Source: Axinella damicornis
Taxonomy: Eukaryota; Porifera; Demospongiae; Axinellida; Axinellidae
DNA: 64,000 nucleotides
Assembly (NCBI GenBank): GCA_963931865.1
Contig: OZ007509.1
Location: 12,513,671-12,577,670 of the forward strand
Direction: 5' to 3'
Both the position numbers and the translations under genes were made by a program. This document shows positions 9,491 through 24,400 of this stretch, piece by piece (positions within the stretch are counted from its first letter, which is position 1; every line of letters begins with the position of its first letter). A model generated the notes under the pieces. It was given only the letters and a program-made list of their open reading frames with translations. It made no database searches and was not told the DNA's origin.

Positions 9491-12400
9491 GTAAGCTGTG
9501 TGCGTTGTCATGCAGCGTAGACCACGGTGATTCGTGAACCCTAGCTGCTAGACCCTCCCTCTCCCCCGAAAAACAAAAGAAACGGAGGAGAGGGAGGGTA
9601 TAGCAGAACCTGCATGTTGTTGCATGATGCCATAATGCTTCGTAGACAGTTGAGTTGGCCTACTATTTGTGTTAACTGAACAACCTAGCTAGCTAGCTAG
9701 CTAAGCAGTGGCGCAGAAAGGGATAGCTGTTTGTACCGAAAAACTGGGAGCAAGGAGGCGGAACGTCGGCGAGAACAGTGTAGTACGGAGCTGGGACGAC
9801 AGTTGGAGATCGTGGTAGGTGAAGCGTTGCCCACGGGAATGCCCATTATTGTGTGGAGAAGATGCAGAATTTATTATACAGTGTATAAAGCTTGCAGATA
9901 CGCTACGCAGTGACCTTGCCAACGTAATTTGGTTGTCATCACCCGCCTGCCTACTCTGGGGACCTCCGCTTCTTTTACCATTAATTTTAAGTCATTAATT
10001 GGCGCCAAATGGGCACCTAATTGAATAATTAATAATTAACTGTCAAAACTTCCTGGTCAGGGCTTTTTTTGCGCAAGCTTGTGGCAGTGCTAGCTGTATT
10101 CATTTGTGTACTTTTGTACTGTTCTGACATTCTTTTTGAACTTTGTACACAATGTAAACAATCTTGAAAACTGATTTAAAATGAATGAATATAATGGGCG
10201 CCCACATCTTCAGATATCTTGCAGTGTGATGAGAAACAATGTGGAATGGCCTATGGCAGCGGCTGACAAAAGCTCCTTGCTCCGTCCCCAAGCATATCTT
10301 GAAACTCTTCTGGTTCAGTCATCTTCTCGTACAGTAGCTTGCTCAACCAATGCCATAATGGCTCTCATCTGTATTAATTTTCTGTCGTGCGAAACCGCGA
10401 GTTATGATATCGATGTAATCACTGGCAGCTGCAGGATTCAGGTCTTATTGGTCAGTTTGAATCCTTTTTCGTGCAGATTTTGCTAGACCCTCCTCTCCCC
10501 CTCCGTTTCCTTTCCTTCATTTCCAGGGGGGAGAGGGAGGGTCTAGCAGCTAGACTATGAACCCACATTCATAGTCTAGCTGCTGAACACCATTTTCCCT
10601 GTGTACTTTGGTCTCTAGCTGATAGTGGGATGTATCTTGACCACCAGTATCCTCTGCATGCAGGATTTGGCTGGTCAGTCACTCTTCCAATCCTGCTGGT
10701 GCTGCTAGCAGGTTTGCGGACATCGACAGCGCAGTCCTGTCCTCCTGAGTGTTCCTGTGATTCAGCGGCCATATATTGTAGAAACGGAGGACTGACCAGC
10801 TTGCCACAGTTACCACCGGATTCACAGAGAAATATAATAACAGCGTAAGGAGCATGCTCAAACACACAACTGTCTAGCCTCGTACCCAGGCCTTTCAATC
10901 ACGGGGGGAAGGCCTGGTACACACATGCGTTTAATTTAAAATTTAATGTGAATATTACGTCAATTTATATTGTGACGTTTGCGAATGGGTTGGGCTTAAC
11001 CAATGACGTTTGCGTAAACACACCCGCGTACGCGTGCATGAGAGCGATCAAAGGGCTTACAACAAGCACACCACAGCTCTTTCCACTGTCTACAAGTCCC
11101 TTCTTGTAGCTAGTCCATGAGGAAAGGGAGCACTTGGTAGCACAGGCTCTTGCCATAGCCAGTAGGTAGCCACACGAACACGTCGCTGCCTTCGTACACA
11201 GCTCTCATGGAGGAACGCTGCTCTCCTTTCACAGTAATCCGTGTCATTTTCAGCCTTTGCAAAGCATAGGAAAGAGCCTCAGAGAAACTACTACCACTGG
11301 AACTTTTGCACGCCATGATTGCTACTCGTCGTTGTGGTTCTTCTAGGAATGTAAACGTAGACGTCATTCGACGTCATCGTTTCACGGAAGAATACCGAGA
11401 TATCCTATTTTCCAAGATTTTGGGGGAAATTAAACGCATGCGCAAACAGTGTATACCAGGCCTTCCCCCCACGATTTGAAGGCCTGGGTATGAGGCTACA
11501 CAACTGTCGAGAAGTGTCATGGCTTTGTAAACCTGGTTTCTTTCCTTTACAGGGATTTGCGGAGCAACAGTTTAACTGTCCTGCAGCCGAATGCTTTGGA
11601 GAACTACACAAGCTTGCAGATCCTGTAAGACATAAATGTGCAGGTTTGAATCTTGGTCTGCTGCAGTTTAGAATGAACATGTCCCCCCCACCCCCAAGGA
11701 CATTATTCGTCATTCAATGACGTCCCCCATGTAACACCACACATGCCAAGTAAATTACTGGAAGTATGCATGAGCAAGGCTTCTAGAGATGATCTCCTCA
11801 TTTAGTTCGAGCAGGGATTCTCAAACCAACTGGTTCTGTACTTCTTGTACTGCAGATGCTATGTATCGTTCCAACTAAGAACAACAGGGTGGAAAAACTG
11901 ACGTTGGAATAGTTAGGTGGAATGTATGGTTGAAGGTTTGAATTCAGAATGTAGGTTCAAAATTTGAATTCGGAATGTAGGTTCGAAATTTGAATTCAGA
12001 ATGTAGGGTCAAAGTTTGAATTAGGGTAGAAGTTTGAACTAGAATCGTAGTCATTCTATAGTAGGAGCTGTACAGTAAATCTGGGACACCAATAGCTGCA
12101 TGTCGTTTTGATAGTTCAGCTTTCGTGATTTTGCACAGCTTGCCGTACCTCTCATAATAAGAGAATAGATATAGAGAGGTAGGATTAACAAGTGTAATAA
12201 AAACGGAACAGCAAAAAAGTAAGACAACAAGCAGGAATGATGGTATAATATAAAACAGTCCAGTATTGTGCCTGATAACGAGCATCTCTCTTCCTGTTGC
12301 GTGTTCTGATAATGTGTTTGTGTACAGGTGCATTGTACAGGTTCACAGGTTTGTTTGGTCTCTCATTCTCCAGGAGGCTCCAAAACAACCAGCTGACAAC

Positions 12401-15400
12401 GCTGCCAGAGGATCTTTTGAGTGCTACCACCCAACTTCAATACCTGTAAGTATATATGGTATAGCGGGAAATTTGGCGGGCATTAAATTTGGCGATTTCA
12501 GCCAAAACACTGTATTTTTTAATTTGGCGAATTTTGAATTTGGCAATTTCGATCCTCGACACAAATGACGTAACGGCAATGATGTAAGCCTCAGTGCGTG
12601 GTGCTAGGTGCTCGGTGTGAACTGTACATGCATTGATCAAGTGTGACCAGTTAGTTACCAGCTAACCATGGAGACCTTTGAAGTAGAGGGATGTGTCAGA
12701 GGCCATCACGTCTTCCATATAGTTTGGAGCCCCACCGTCCGAGAACGGCAACTGGATTGCGCTGTGGCGGTGATGCGCTCGAGCGCAATCGTTGGCCACG
12801 TCCCTCACACTCCCATTAACGGCTTGTAGTTCCTTCTCGGAGAGAGAGAGGAATCCCAATGTCGCGTTCTCTTGGGACTATACAGCAGCTGAGTCTTTTC
12901 TGAAATACTGGTACAGCGCTACCGTACGTACGTATGTGCATTACTAATGTGCGTGCGCATACCCGAGTGGCCAGCCGGCTGTGGTGGGGTTATTTTCCCG
13001 CTATATATAAGGTATATATCACTACTGAAGCTGTGTCTGATTCCCCTTTACTCTTCCTGGTGCTATTAGCTGTGTATGAGCAATGGCTGTACTGGTTAAT
13101 AGGGTCTGTTACTAATTACTAAAGCCGTGCAACTTATCCCAAGGAGAGCACAGTTCCAGAAGCGCCGGAAGCAATTTGTGACAATTTAATGATAATTTAT
13201 AGGGCCACTGCCAAAGGCAGTGCATAGATGCACGTAGCGCTGATCCAATCCCACGTGAAGCGTGGAAAAGTTTTTTCACGGTCATTTTTCAGTTCCTTGG
13301 ATGGGCTATTGCATGTGCTTTGCACTGTACTGCCACTGCTTTCTGGTTCCTGTGCAATCCGGGACCGTCTCACTCTCGACGTGGAAAGGAAATGTAAGCT
13401 GCATTGGTAGCCCACACATACTAGTTATAGTGTGACGAGTTTTCACTGCGGTTATTGCTGGCGACTGTTGTTCCTGTCATCATACCCAGACACTTCTAGT
13501 TTTGCTGCCATGCAACTGCACTCGTATAAACAGGCTTTTCCTTGAGCCCAGTACGTATGTATCCATGGAGGAGGACGCTGCTGCCTGATGTTTATCAAAT
13601 CCCATAAATCGTTGGTCTGGCAGTTGCTTACGTGGTCTGCCAGACCTGTTCCACTGCCCCTGAATTCACTGAGGGGGGACCGTATTTGCTATTGAATACT
13701 GTCCAGTGGGACATTACTTACAGGGAATATTATCAGGGGGCAAAAATCACCTGCGAATAATGCCCAAGGGGATACTTACATGGGGGGGATATACTACACC
13801 ATGCAAGACACTGGGCAGCAGCTGACATCTATTATACTGTGATCATAGCAGTTGTGTAATTGGTTGATTGTTGTGTTTTGCTTTGAGATGGAACTTCAGC
13901 CAGTACATATTGCCTTGTGTTTTGTGTGTATACCATTATTCAGTGCAGCTCACTTATAGGTGCATATTCACTGTTAGATGCGGGTTTGACTGTCGTGCCC
14001 ATTACTCATTAAGTGCTGAAATCTTCTTCCAAAAACCCTGCCATTATCGATTCTACAGAGTGGAAAATGCTATAATTCCATGAAGCGCACTTCCTATTCA
14101 AGGCAGTTAAATTAAGCGCATCTCACTTATTGGCACATATTTCGTTCCTGATAACGAGCGACTGCGGTATCTCTCTTAATTCCTGTTGCATGTCCTGATA
14201 ATGTCTTTGTGTACAGGTGCATTGTACAGCTTCACAGGCTTGTTTGGTCTCTCATTGTCCAGGTATCTCTACAGCAACCGGTTGACAGCAATGCCAGAGG
14301 GTCTTTTGAGTGCTACCACCCAACTCCGGCAACTGTAATAATTGTATATATTATCAGTAGTGGTTTCCTGAAAACTTACCCCAATGAGAACACAATTCCC
14401 CGAGGGGGGACAGTGTTCACTGTTGAACACTGTCCAGGTGGACATTACTACGGTGAATAATATCAGGGGGACTAAAATCACCAGCGAATAATTCCCATGC
14501 AAGTGGATATTTACATGGGGGGATATACTACACTGCATGGGTATGGGGTGGATGATATATACTGACACTTCCTCGTATCACAGCAATAACCCTGCCATTT
14601 TCGATCCTACTGAGTGGAAAAAGCTATATACATATAATTGGAAATGAAGTGCACTTCCTATTTGAGGCATGTCGTTCGAAATTAAGCACATCTCACTTAT
14701 ATAGACGCATATTTCGGTGCTGTGGATAGATAGGTGCATGTGCCTAACAAGAGCGCATAAGTAGATAACGAGCGACTGCTGTATCTCTCTTCCTGTTGCA
14801 TGTTCTTTGTATACAGGAACAGGTTCACAGGCTTGTTTGGTCTCTCATTTCTCAGGTGGCTCTATGACAACCAGTTGACAGAGCTGCCAGAGGGTCTTTT
14901 CAGTACTACCACCCAACTTGAAATCCTGTAAGTCAGTGTTCTAGCCAGAAATTTGGGGTACATAATGAGATTCATACCACTGAGAAAGTCTTGCTTAGCC
15001 AGGTATTTCAAGTCAAGGGGGGTAGGACAAGATCACGTGCACTGTCATTTTGTATTTGTATGCTTTTCTCCGTGGAAGAAGGCTGCATTGTGCTTTCAAT
15101 GCATCCTGAAGAGTAACCTCCATGCAAAGGCTGTGACCGAACTGGGTATAAGCCACTACACACTACTGTCAACCGCACTCCAGTGTTTAGCATCAGGTAG
15201 GAAGCCAATAAAGCGATCGAACCCCATCGAACCCCAGTGATAAGTCAGCACTAGAGCTGTTACTAGTCGCTAGTTCCTCATACTTCTTGTATAATTATTA
15301 CAAGTAGCTTCGCTCGCTTCGCTCGCTCAGCTACTTCCCCCTCGTTCGCCTACCGTGAGTAATCCGGCGCCGGACAGCTCTCTGTGCAGAGCTACTGCTC

Positions 15401-18400
15401 CCCGATTGCGTCCGCTTGCCCCCCGATTGCGTCCACTTCAGCTGCTGCTCGCCGCTTGCGTCCGCTTCAAATCAGCTGCTGCTCCTTGGCCCGATTGCAA
15501 CTGCACTGCTGCTCCCCGTTTGCGTCCGCTTCCAGCTGCTGCTCCCCGATTGCGCCCGCTTCAGCTGCTGCTGCATGCTCGCCGCTTGCGTCCGCTTCAG
15601 CTGCTGCTCCCCGATTGCGTCCGCTTCGACTGCTGCTCCCCGATTGCGCTTGCAACCCAGCCCACTGTTCTCGAACATTCTTTGCGGAGTTCGAGGTTCA
15701 GTAAAGTACGAAGGTCGCACGTCACTACAGTCTAGTCCCGCCCCACTTCCGTCACTCACAGACACACACACAGACAGACACACGTTAAAATCTTAATGTA
15801 TTGATTGTGCACTATACCTATGGAATGTTAATTGTACCACGTGCGCACAGACCTTGTCCCACCCCCCCCCTGATTTCAAGTGGTTGCTAAAAGTAATTAA
15901 GGCCAATGGGTTCTCCCTTGGAACTCCCTTTCTTCTGTCATTGTAAATAGCTCCTCTCCCTCTTCTTTCAAATCTAGACTCAAGCAGCACTTTGCTTCAA
16001 GGTGTCTGCCTTTTTAGTTGTTTTCTCTTTTGTTTTTGATCATGTATATCATTATATACATAACTTTTTTTGTCTGTAAATCCTGTACGCTAGTTGTTCC
16101 TTCATGCCTGTTTACCTGCTTGCTGTGTGCTTTTGTATTTTATCTATCATTATCATCAATATACTTTTCCCCCTATTGTACAAATCTTTTACACTATTTA
16201 TTGTACAAAGTTACCTAGCCTGCTCACTTGCTTTAATTTGCTGTATGTCTCCTTTTCGTTGTGGGGAGGACTCCCAAATTAGCCGTTTGTGCTACCGTCC
16301 AACCCTTATGCTCTTGCATTAAAATTTCCGTAAAGAAAAAAAAAAAAAAAAAAAGATGCAACGCTCTTTGCAATGGCTCCCTACAGACAAGGTTTTTCAT
16401 AACACGTGTCAAAATTAAGATATGTAAGGGGGTTGACTACAGAACTGTCCACCGACTCTATGATTATGTATCATGCCTGCAGCTGACATCTGTTACTGAC
16501 ACTTCCTCTGATCACTCATGACAGATCCTGGCTGTGGTTGATTGTTGGTAGCTGGTGTGAACTGCAGGCAGTACAAATGTTTTGTGTATATACCGTTATT
16601 AAGTGCAACTCACTTAATGTGCGTGCAGGTTCCACTCTCGTCCCAGCTACTAATTAAAAGTTAATGTTGAAGTTTTCTTTCAGAAATCCTGTGATTTTCG
16701 ATCCTACGGAGTGGAAAATTAATCCTATTCGAGGCATGTGATTCCAAAATAAGCACATCTCACTTATAGGCGCATATTTTGTTGCTGTGCATATTTCGTT
16801 GCTGTGGATATGTGGCACATGTGCCTAATAATGAGCGACTGCTGTATCTCTCTTCCTGTTGCATGTTCTGATAATGTCTTTGTGTACAGGTGCATTGTAC
16901 TGGTTCACAGGCTTTGTTGGTTTCTCATTGTCCAGGAGGCTCGACATCAACCGGTTGATAGCGCTACCAGAGGATCTTTTGAGTGCTGCCACCCAACTTC
17001 GAGAACTGTAAGTGTTTATCGCTACAGAAGCTGTGTTTGATACTTCCCCTTTACTCTTCCTGTTATTATTATAAGCAATGGCCGTACTTATTAGTAGTGT
17101 TTGGTAAAGGCCAGCAAATGTATCCCAAGGAGAGCACAATTCAGGGGCAGTGTACATGTTGAATACCGTCCAGGAGGACATTACTCTGTTGAATGATATC
17201 AAGGGGACAAAATATCACCAGTGAATAGTGCCCAAGGGGACATTTACATGGGGGATATGTTGCACTATACAGGATTCTGATATTGTATACTGTATCTATA
17301 GCGTATTGTGCAAATTTCGTATGAAGCTTCAAGATACAGAATTAAAGCCTCAACAAGTACTAGAGATGTTCATAGAACACATACCCCGCGCGGAATGTCT
17401 ACAGTGCAGCTACAATCGACGTGACATCTCTGCCGATGCACATCGAACAGGTGGTATCGCGTTCGTGTATGGCCATATCCAAGGTGTGGGAGTGACCGCT
17501 TACCGTATATATATAATAATTATTGTGAAGCTGAAGAGGTGGGGCCAAATGTTACGAATAATAGGAGATAGCTGTAAAAAACAGCCAAAACAATAGCCAT
17601 GATGTTTGTGAAGTACATAAATCGCAAGAAAACACTGTTTCCCAGCGGTCATCTCGAAGCATGAACTTTCCAAATGCACTGTGTGTCCTGTTCTTGATGG
17701 GACTCTGAGGTCACGAAGAGGTGGAGCCAATGTTATGAATAGTTATGAAAAATAGGAAATAGCCAAAATACAGCGAAACGAAGCGCCTTGACTTCAGTCA
17801 GGTACACATAGAGAAGTTTTTTGCTATTTGCTATTGTTTGACTCCCTTTCGATGGTTTATGAGGGTCTATGTGGCGAGATTTCAAATTTTTTCGCATGAC
17901 AGACTGACAGACTGACAGACTGACAGACTGACAGACTGACTGACAGACAAAACCGATTGCTTAACCCCGCTTCGCGCATGCGCGCGCGGGGTAATAACGG
18001 CCTTCCTGTCCCCAGTGGATCTGTCTACACACGTTAGCCTGCATGCAATGATAACGTGGCTGTGAGAAGTGTGACACGTCAAACTAATCCATGTTCACTG
18101 GGTTGCAAAAATTGGCGAGTATATACGTGCGCCATCAGCGAGACGGCTGTTTGTCAAGTTCCTTGCCAACAACAGGGGCCCAGATGTCAGCCTTGTAGAC
18201 ATGGTACTCTCACCATTGCTTGCACATTGCTTCAACTGAAAACCTCATCATTGACAATGTCATAATGCTAGGGCACGTAGCAATGCACGCAGGCACATAT
18301 GAATACTCTTCGGTACACTTTTTAGCGATGGACATTGCGGATGGGTTGGATGAGTTGGCGGAGCCAGTGTGACACAGTCATGAGCTCTTAGCTACTTATA

Positions 18401-21400
18401 CTTGCTATCTGTGTCTTAGCTGCAGTGTCTCGACAACTGGCTCAGTGCTCACAGTCAGCGACGCTTCCTGTGATGAGTCCTGGTTAGTTTGTTAGTTCTG
18501 TACGACAAACAGTGGTACACTAACGCCAAAATAGAAGGCAGATAGAGGCAGTGTGTATAGCTACTAAATGTTACCTTACCTAGTACAGTCCGTGAACCCG
18601 GAGAGAAGAATGACTGGATGTGCCTCCATGCCATGCTGCATCACTGTGCATACAATAGTCAACTGTGCTAGCGCTATAGCACTACATATGGCTTGTAAAT
18701 GTTGAAGGGGGTGTAGCCCCCTGCTTTTGTTTTTTGGGGGGCCCCAGCCCTCCCAGTTCTTACGCCAGTGAGTGAACTCTGCCATCTTCTTACATCAGCT
18801 TCTGATTACACATGGCCGGCCTACTGCATGAGGCCGTGCCCACTAATTAATAGTATGCTTACATAGGCAGGCTCACCAATTATCACCGCTTCCGATCCAT
18901 CAGTTTCACATAACAGTCCACTAAACCGCGAAATCCCCTGCAACTGTACCACAGTGTAACCTGTAACCTAGCTCCTCCCCAGCAGGAAGTGGCAGAGCCA
19001 GATTGGGCCCCAGTAGCTATGGCTATATAGAGGGAAATCACCACATTTTCGCCACTACTCAAAACTGCCAAAAATGTATACATAATGATGAGAGTATGCT
19101 GAAGCAAAACAAGGAAACTGCATGGCTACATAGCGCTGAGAAGCTGAATATATGCTGCATGAAGTTGCACAAGTCAGCTGAATTGGCATGCATGAAGCTA
19201 AACATGTACACATGATAAATCACTGAGCAGACCACATATAAATCACTGTGAAGCTGACCACAAATTAAATGACACAAGTACATATGCATGAACATATAAA
19301 TCACTGAAAAGCTGGCCACAAATGACACAAGTATAATTATATGCATGCAAGTCACTGAGAAGCCGAACACGGATCACAGGTGTATCGGCGTGAAACACTG
19401 TTGTTTTTGAAGGCACAGTAGCTGTGCACCACACATCTCACAGTCAACCTGGAAGACAGTCTTTGCAGTGCAAGTTGGCTCCCTAGCATGGCAGATAGTG
19501 CACAGCACGGCATCGTCATCATCACTTGAACTATCTCAAAATCGAGCAGGAAACTGGCGTTGTCGTTTGGGATGGGAGAAGCTTGGTTCACTGCTTCAGT
19601 CTTGCTCTCCGGATGAAATGCAGATCGAATCTGAGCTCGAGTCAGAATTCACAGCCAGGGGTTCAAGTCTTGGGCGAGCAATTGGCTTCTTTATGGTCAG
19701 AGCTGCAGGCTGATCTGAACCTTTCTTCAGCTTCCAGTTTTCTCTTTTCCACCTCCTTGCGCTTCTTGACTTCTTCTTTCTCCACTGCTTTCTTCTTCCT
19801 GGCTTCTTCCCTCTCTGCCTTCTTGCCTTCTCTGTTAGCTTCCTTGTTCTCTTCCCTCAACTGCCTGTGGCCAGAAAACTCACCTGAAACAGGCGTAGCA
19901 GGGGCGGCGGCACGTATTTTCGATTTGGGGGGGCAGGCCAGTGGCGTAGCCTACGCACGCTGCCGAAGGCAGTGCATAGAGGCGTGTAGTGCCGATCAGT
20001 CCGCGCGAAGCGTGGAAAAAATTTTTCGCCTTCATTTTCAGTTATCAGGATGGGCTCTCGTGGCACCTTCGTGCTTTGTACTGCGCGTTCCAGATGTATG
20101 AGGATCGATGCTGCGCCAGATCAGCAACTCGATTCGCGTACATCACAAGGTTAGCCGAGTCAGCCTAGTACTAAGTATAGGGCAGCTGGCCGTTGGCAGT
20201 TTAATAGTATATAGATATAGCTAGCTAGGAGTTAGGGGGGGCAATGCCCCCCCCTAAGTATTTTTCGGGGGGGCGCTTGCCCCCCTTGCCCCCCCCCCGT
20301 GCCGCCGCCCCTGCGTAGTAAGCCTGTACTCTTATCGCCTTGCTCCAGAAAGATGAACAAAACCACTGCCTTCAAATTCAGCCCTGAAACTTCAACTGTA
20401 GTAACTCCAGACGCAGGAAAACCATACCGCACGTGCATGCTCTACTACTGACCATGCACAAGAGTTTAGCATAATGATGAAACGGCAATAATAGGTATGG
20501 GGTGGGAGTTGGCCTACGCTATTGATTTTAAGGTTGTCTCTCTGTTCTAAGATATCGTTGTGTACAGGTGCATTATTTGTATAGCTTCACTGCAGGCTTG
20601 TTTCTCATTCTCCAGGTATATCTTTCGCAACCAGTTGACAGCGCTGCCAGAGGGTCTTTTGAATACTACCACCCAACTTCGAGAACTGTAAGTGTTGAAT
20701 GCTGTCCAAGCAGACAACAATGCACCTGTACACAGAATATTATCAGAACATGCAACAGGAAGAGAGTTACCATAGTCACACGTTATTAGGCACACACGCC
20801 CTACGACCACATTCCAAAGCAACAAAATGTGTGCCTATACAAGTGAGATGTGCTTAATTTTGAATGACATGCCTCGAATAGGAAGTGCGCTTCATATTGA
20901 ACAAGCCTAACCATATCCTAACCACTTCCTAGAATCTGTCCCTAATCCCACTTCCAGAGCTCGCCTGCTGGCTGCTTCTGCAAAAGTCTGGTGCCTGGCT
21001 CAATGCCCAGCCTATCTCCTCCCTGGGCCTCAGGATGGACAACCATCAGGATTGCATTCGGTCTCAGACTGGGCTTGCCCAGGGGACCACTGTAACTTCA
21101 TCCGGACGTTTCCCATTAGAGCGGTTGAGGCCGACTTTGATTAGTGGCCGCCCTTGAATAGTAGCCGCAATAAATCGCTTGATGAAATAAATAGTAGCTG
21201 CGGCGTTTCATCGCGAAAATACGGTAGATGTCAGCTGATATCAGTATCATCCACCCAATGCCCAGTGTCCTGCATGGGGTAGTATATCCCCCCAGTAAAT
21301 ATCCCCTTGGACATTATTCGCTGGTGATTTGTCACTGGTAAGTACTACAGGTTCACAGGCTTGTTTTGTCTCTCACTGTCCAGGTATCTCTACAACAACC

Positions 21401-24400
21401 AGTTGACAGCACTGCCAGAGGGTCTTTTGAGTGCTACCACCCAACTTCGAGAACTGTAAGTGTTCATCACTAGAAGCTGTTTCTGATTCTTCCCTTTTAG
21501 CTGTCATTGTCAGCTGTATATATCAATGGCTGTATGTGTTAGTAGTGCTTGGTACTGAAGGCCTGTAAACTTATTCCAAGGTCAGCACAATTCACTGTTG
21601 AATGTCCAGGAGGAACTTACTTACCTGTGAATAATATCAGGAGGACAAAAATCACCGGCGAATAATGACATTTACATGGGGGGATGTGTTACAGGATACT
21701 GATATAGTATACTGTTATTAGCGTATTTTGGCCTTCAAACGGCCTTCCAGACCCCATGACCCGTCTACACCCGTTGGTATGCGACGATAACGAGGCTATG
21801 AGGAGAGAGATAAGGTAGTCGCTCGTTACCGTAGTTGCACATTATTAGGCACATGTACCTATATCTCCACCGTAAGGAAGTATGCGCTTATAAGTGAGAG
21901 GCGCTTAAGGTGGCGGGATACCGTTCGGCGCTACGCGCGTTTAATTACACCGGAAGTTACCGTAACATCAAATTTAACGTAACAATTATAACTTCTATTC
22001 TGCACGTGGCACCCCATAAACTCGATTCGATCGACTGTACAGCTGTACTGCCGCCATGCCAGCAACCAGAAGGCGGAAACACTTCTGACAGAGGGAAAAG
22101 GTACGTGCACATACTGTTTAGAGGTCTTTTTAGTTGTTTCTAGGCTAGCAAATCATTGATGATTCTTGTACCCGTATATCCATGATGAAGTAGCTACAAT
22201 GAAGTATTCACTGATAAATTATGACCAACGCAGGGCTAGGGGTTCACAACAGTAGCGCTACTACCAGATATCTGTGTGTCTCCCACGAATCTGGATCATG
22301 CAGCCACTCTGAGGGCTCCCGTATTCCCCCTTTCTGCAAGTAAGGAACAACAAGTTCTGGGAGAATAGCAGAAAAGTAGGAGTGAAGGTGACACATGACT
22401 GATTTCCAGAACTCGGAATCCAAGCACGACCCGCTCCACGTGAAGATCGACTGTTGAATGTGCAAACAACCAGATCACGCCACTTCCGTCCTGTGCAGGA
22501 CATTGCTGCCTGGACTTGGTAGTAATGATTGTGTGTCCGCTTCAGAGACAGAGACCGTCTGGGCTAAGCAGAAGTCCTTCCTTTGTGAGGCAGCCTCCCA
22601 AAGCAGTGCATGCGATAAGAAATGAACTTGCCCTGCAAAAATGTCAGACCAAAACAGTAGTTGGTCAGACATCTCACAGAATTGTTCGGACATAAATATG
22701 TTTGGAAATTTGATGTCAACAAGTGAATGCGCATGAAATAATATGTACAACTACACTTTACAGGTTGACAGCACACAAAAACATGACATTGTACACTTAT
22801 ACTGAAAGTGCCCATTCCTCCCAGTCATCAAGTGTTACTGGTGAGTCTGTCACACTGTCACTGCTTTCAGCCTCCTGGCCAACGCGCTGCTTCTTTCTTG
22901 GTGGTGCTCGATCATCGTCAACATTCCTCCGCCTCTTGTCACTCCACCATAGCTCTACAGCATGAGTAGGGTCCCATTCCGACAATGGGGGTCCTGTGGT
23001 GGTGATTCGAAGCAAGCTATCTAACCGATCCTCTCCCAACCCCGTACGCCTATCGGTTTTGATAACCTTTAGCTGTGAAAACACACGCTCCACGTGGCCA
23101 TTACTCATTGGGAGACAGAACAATAGCTCGATTAGTCCAAGAATGTTCCCCCAGTTCTTGGCGTTACTACTGTTAAAGAGTTTCCACCAGACTACGTTGT
23201 TATCCTGTGTGACCAAATCCAAGTATCGCCTGGCATGGTCAACCATATCATCCCACTCCTCTTCCAAAAGAGATATGTTGATTTCGGCCTGCTGTAAAGG
23301 GATTTGAAAACGCATGGAGAGAGCCTGGATAGCAGGATGTGCAAAAGATTCACTGGTATCCTTTTCCCATCCGTGAGTGGCCAAAAGGGTTAAGGCATGC
23401 GAAAGCAAAGCAGTCTCCTGTGTTGCTAAGCGATCCTTAAGGCAATCCTGAACTAAACCACAATACTGGGAGTGATTGGCTTTGAAGAAAGAAACGGCTT
23501 GAGTGAAGTTTTTCAGGTCAGCTCCTTGGTAAGTAGTGGTGTCATTCTCGTTTGTAACGCGTGATAGCACCACCTTAACAGTTGTGAGATTGTCTACTGG
23601 AGTAGACTTTACTTTCTCAAAATTCTTGGCTGTTTTTAGGATTGCCTCAATTGCACTAACAATGCAAACCTCATCTTCCTGCAGCACTTTGCACAGAATT
23701 GATGCAGGTTTCAGAAGGTCATGAAAGTAGGCGCACCCCAATAGTATCTTCGCATCATGCCATTTAGAAAAGTAGCCTTTCAGTTTCTGTTTGTCAACTG
23801 GTTTAACAGATGGGTCTTCAATCAAGGCACTCAAGTGGCTAAGGTAAGCTCCCAGTCGGTCAATAATCCTCTGCAGTGCCACCACTTTGTGAGCTACAAA
23901 GCGAGTGCCGCATGCCCTCAGTGGTCTGTTACCCCCTTTTGTAGGTAGATCGCTAGGCTCCAAGCAATGCTTCAATTCACTGATAACCCCATCAAGCTCG
24001 GTGCATTTTTTGGGGGAATTCTTATACAAATAGTAGATTCTAAGTAACATTTCATCTACTTGCGCGAAAAAGGTATTCTTCAAAGCATCCTTCAGTGCCA
24101 GCTCTAGCCTATGAGCTAAACACCAGAACACCACAATCCAGGGCATTGCTTCTGTTAGAAGCCCCTTCAGACCACTGGTAGAACCCATGTTGACACTAGC
24201 CCCATCACAGCCCATGCCTATCAATTTGTGCTCCCAGTTGGCAACACCTAGGAAGCCCATAGCGCCCCTCAAGCATGCGAAAAGACTCTCTGCGGTAGCT
24301 CTCCCAGGCCATCTCACAGTCAAGAACTCGTTGCGGACACGGATTTTACCCACTGTGGAGAATGGGTCACAGAAAACAACGAGGAAGACCTCATCCTCCA

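Noticed and set aside
11110..11367. Functional RecQ helicase gene
   Set aside because: Only the Walker A region is present and it lies inside a 624-bp transposon with target duplications.
15355..15796. Leu/Pro/Arg-rich protein genes in several frames
   Set aside because: The frames are open only because of the GC-rich minisatellite; three forward frames and the reverse strand all stay open.
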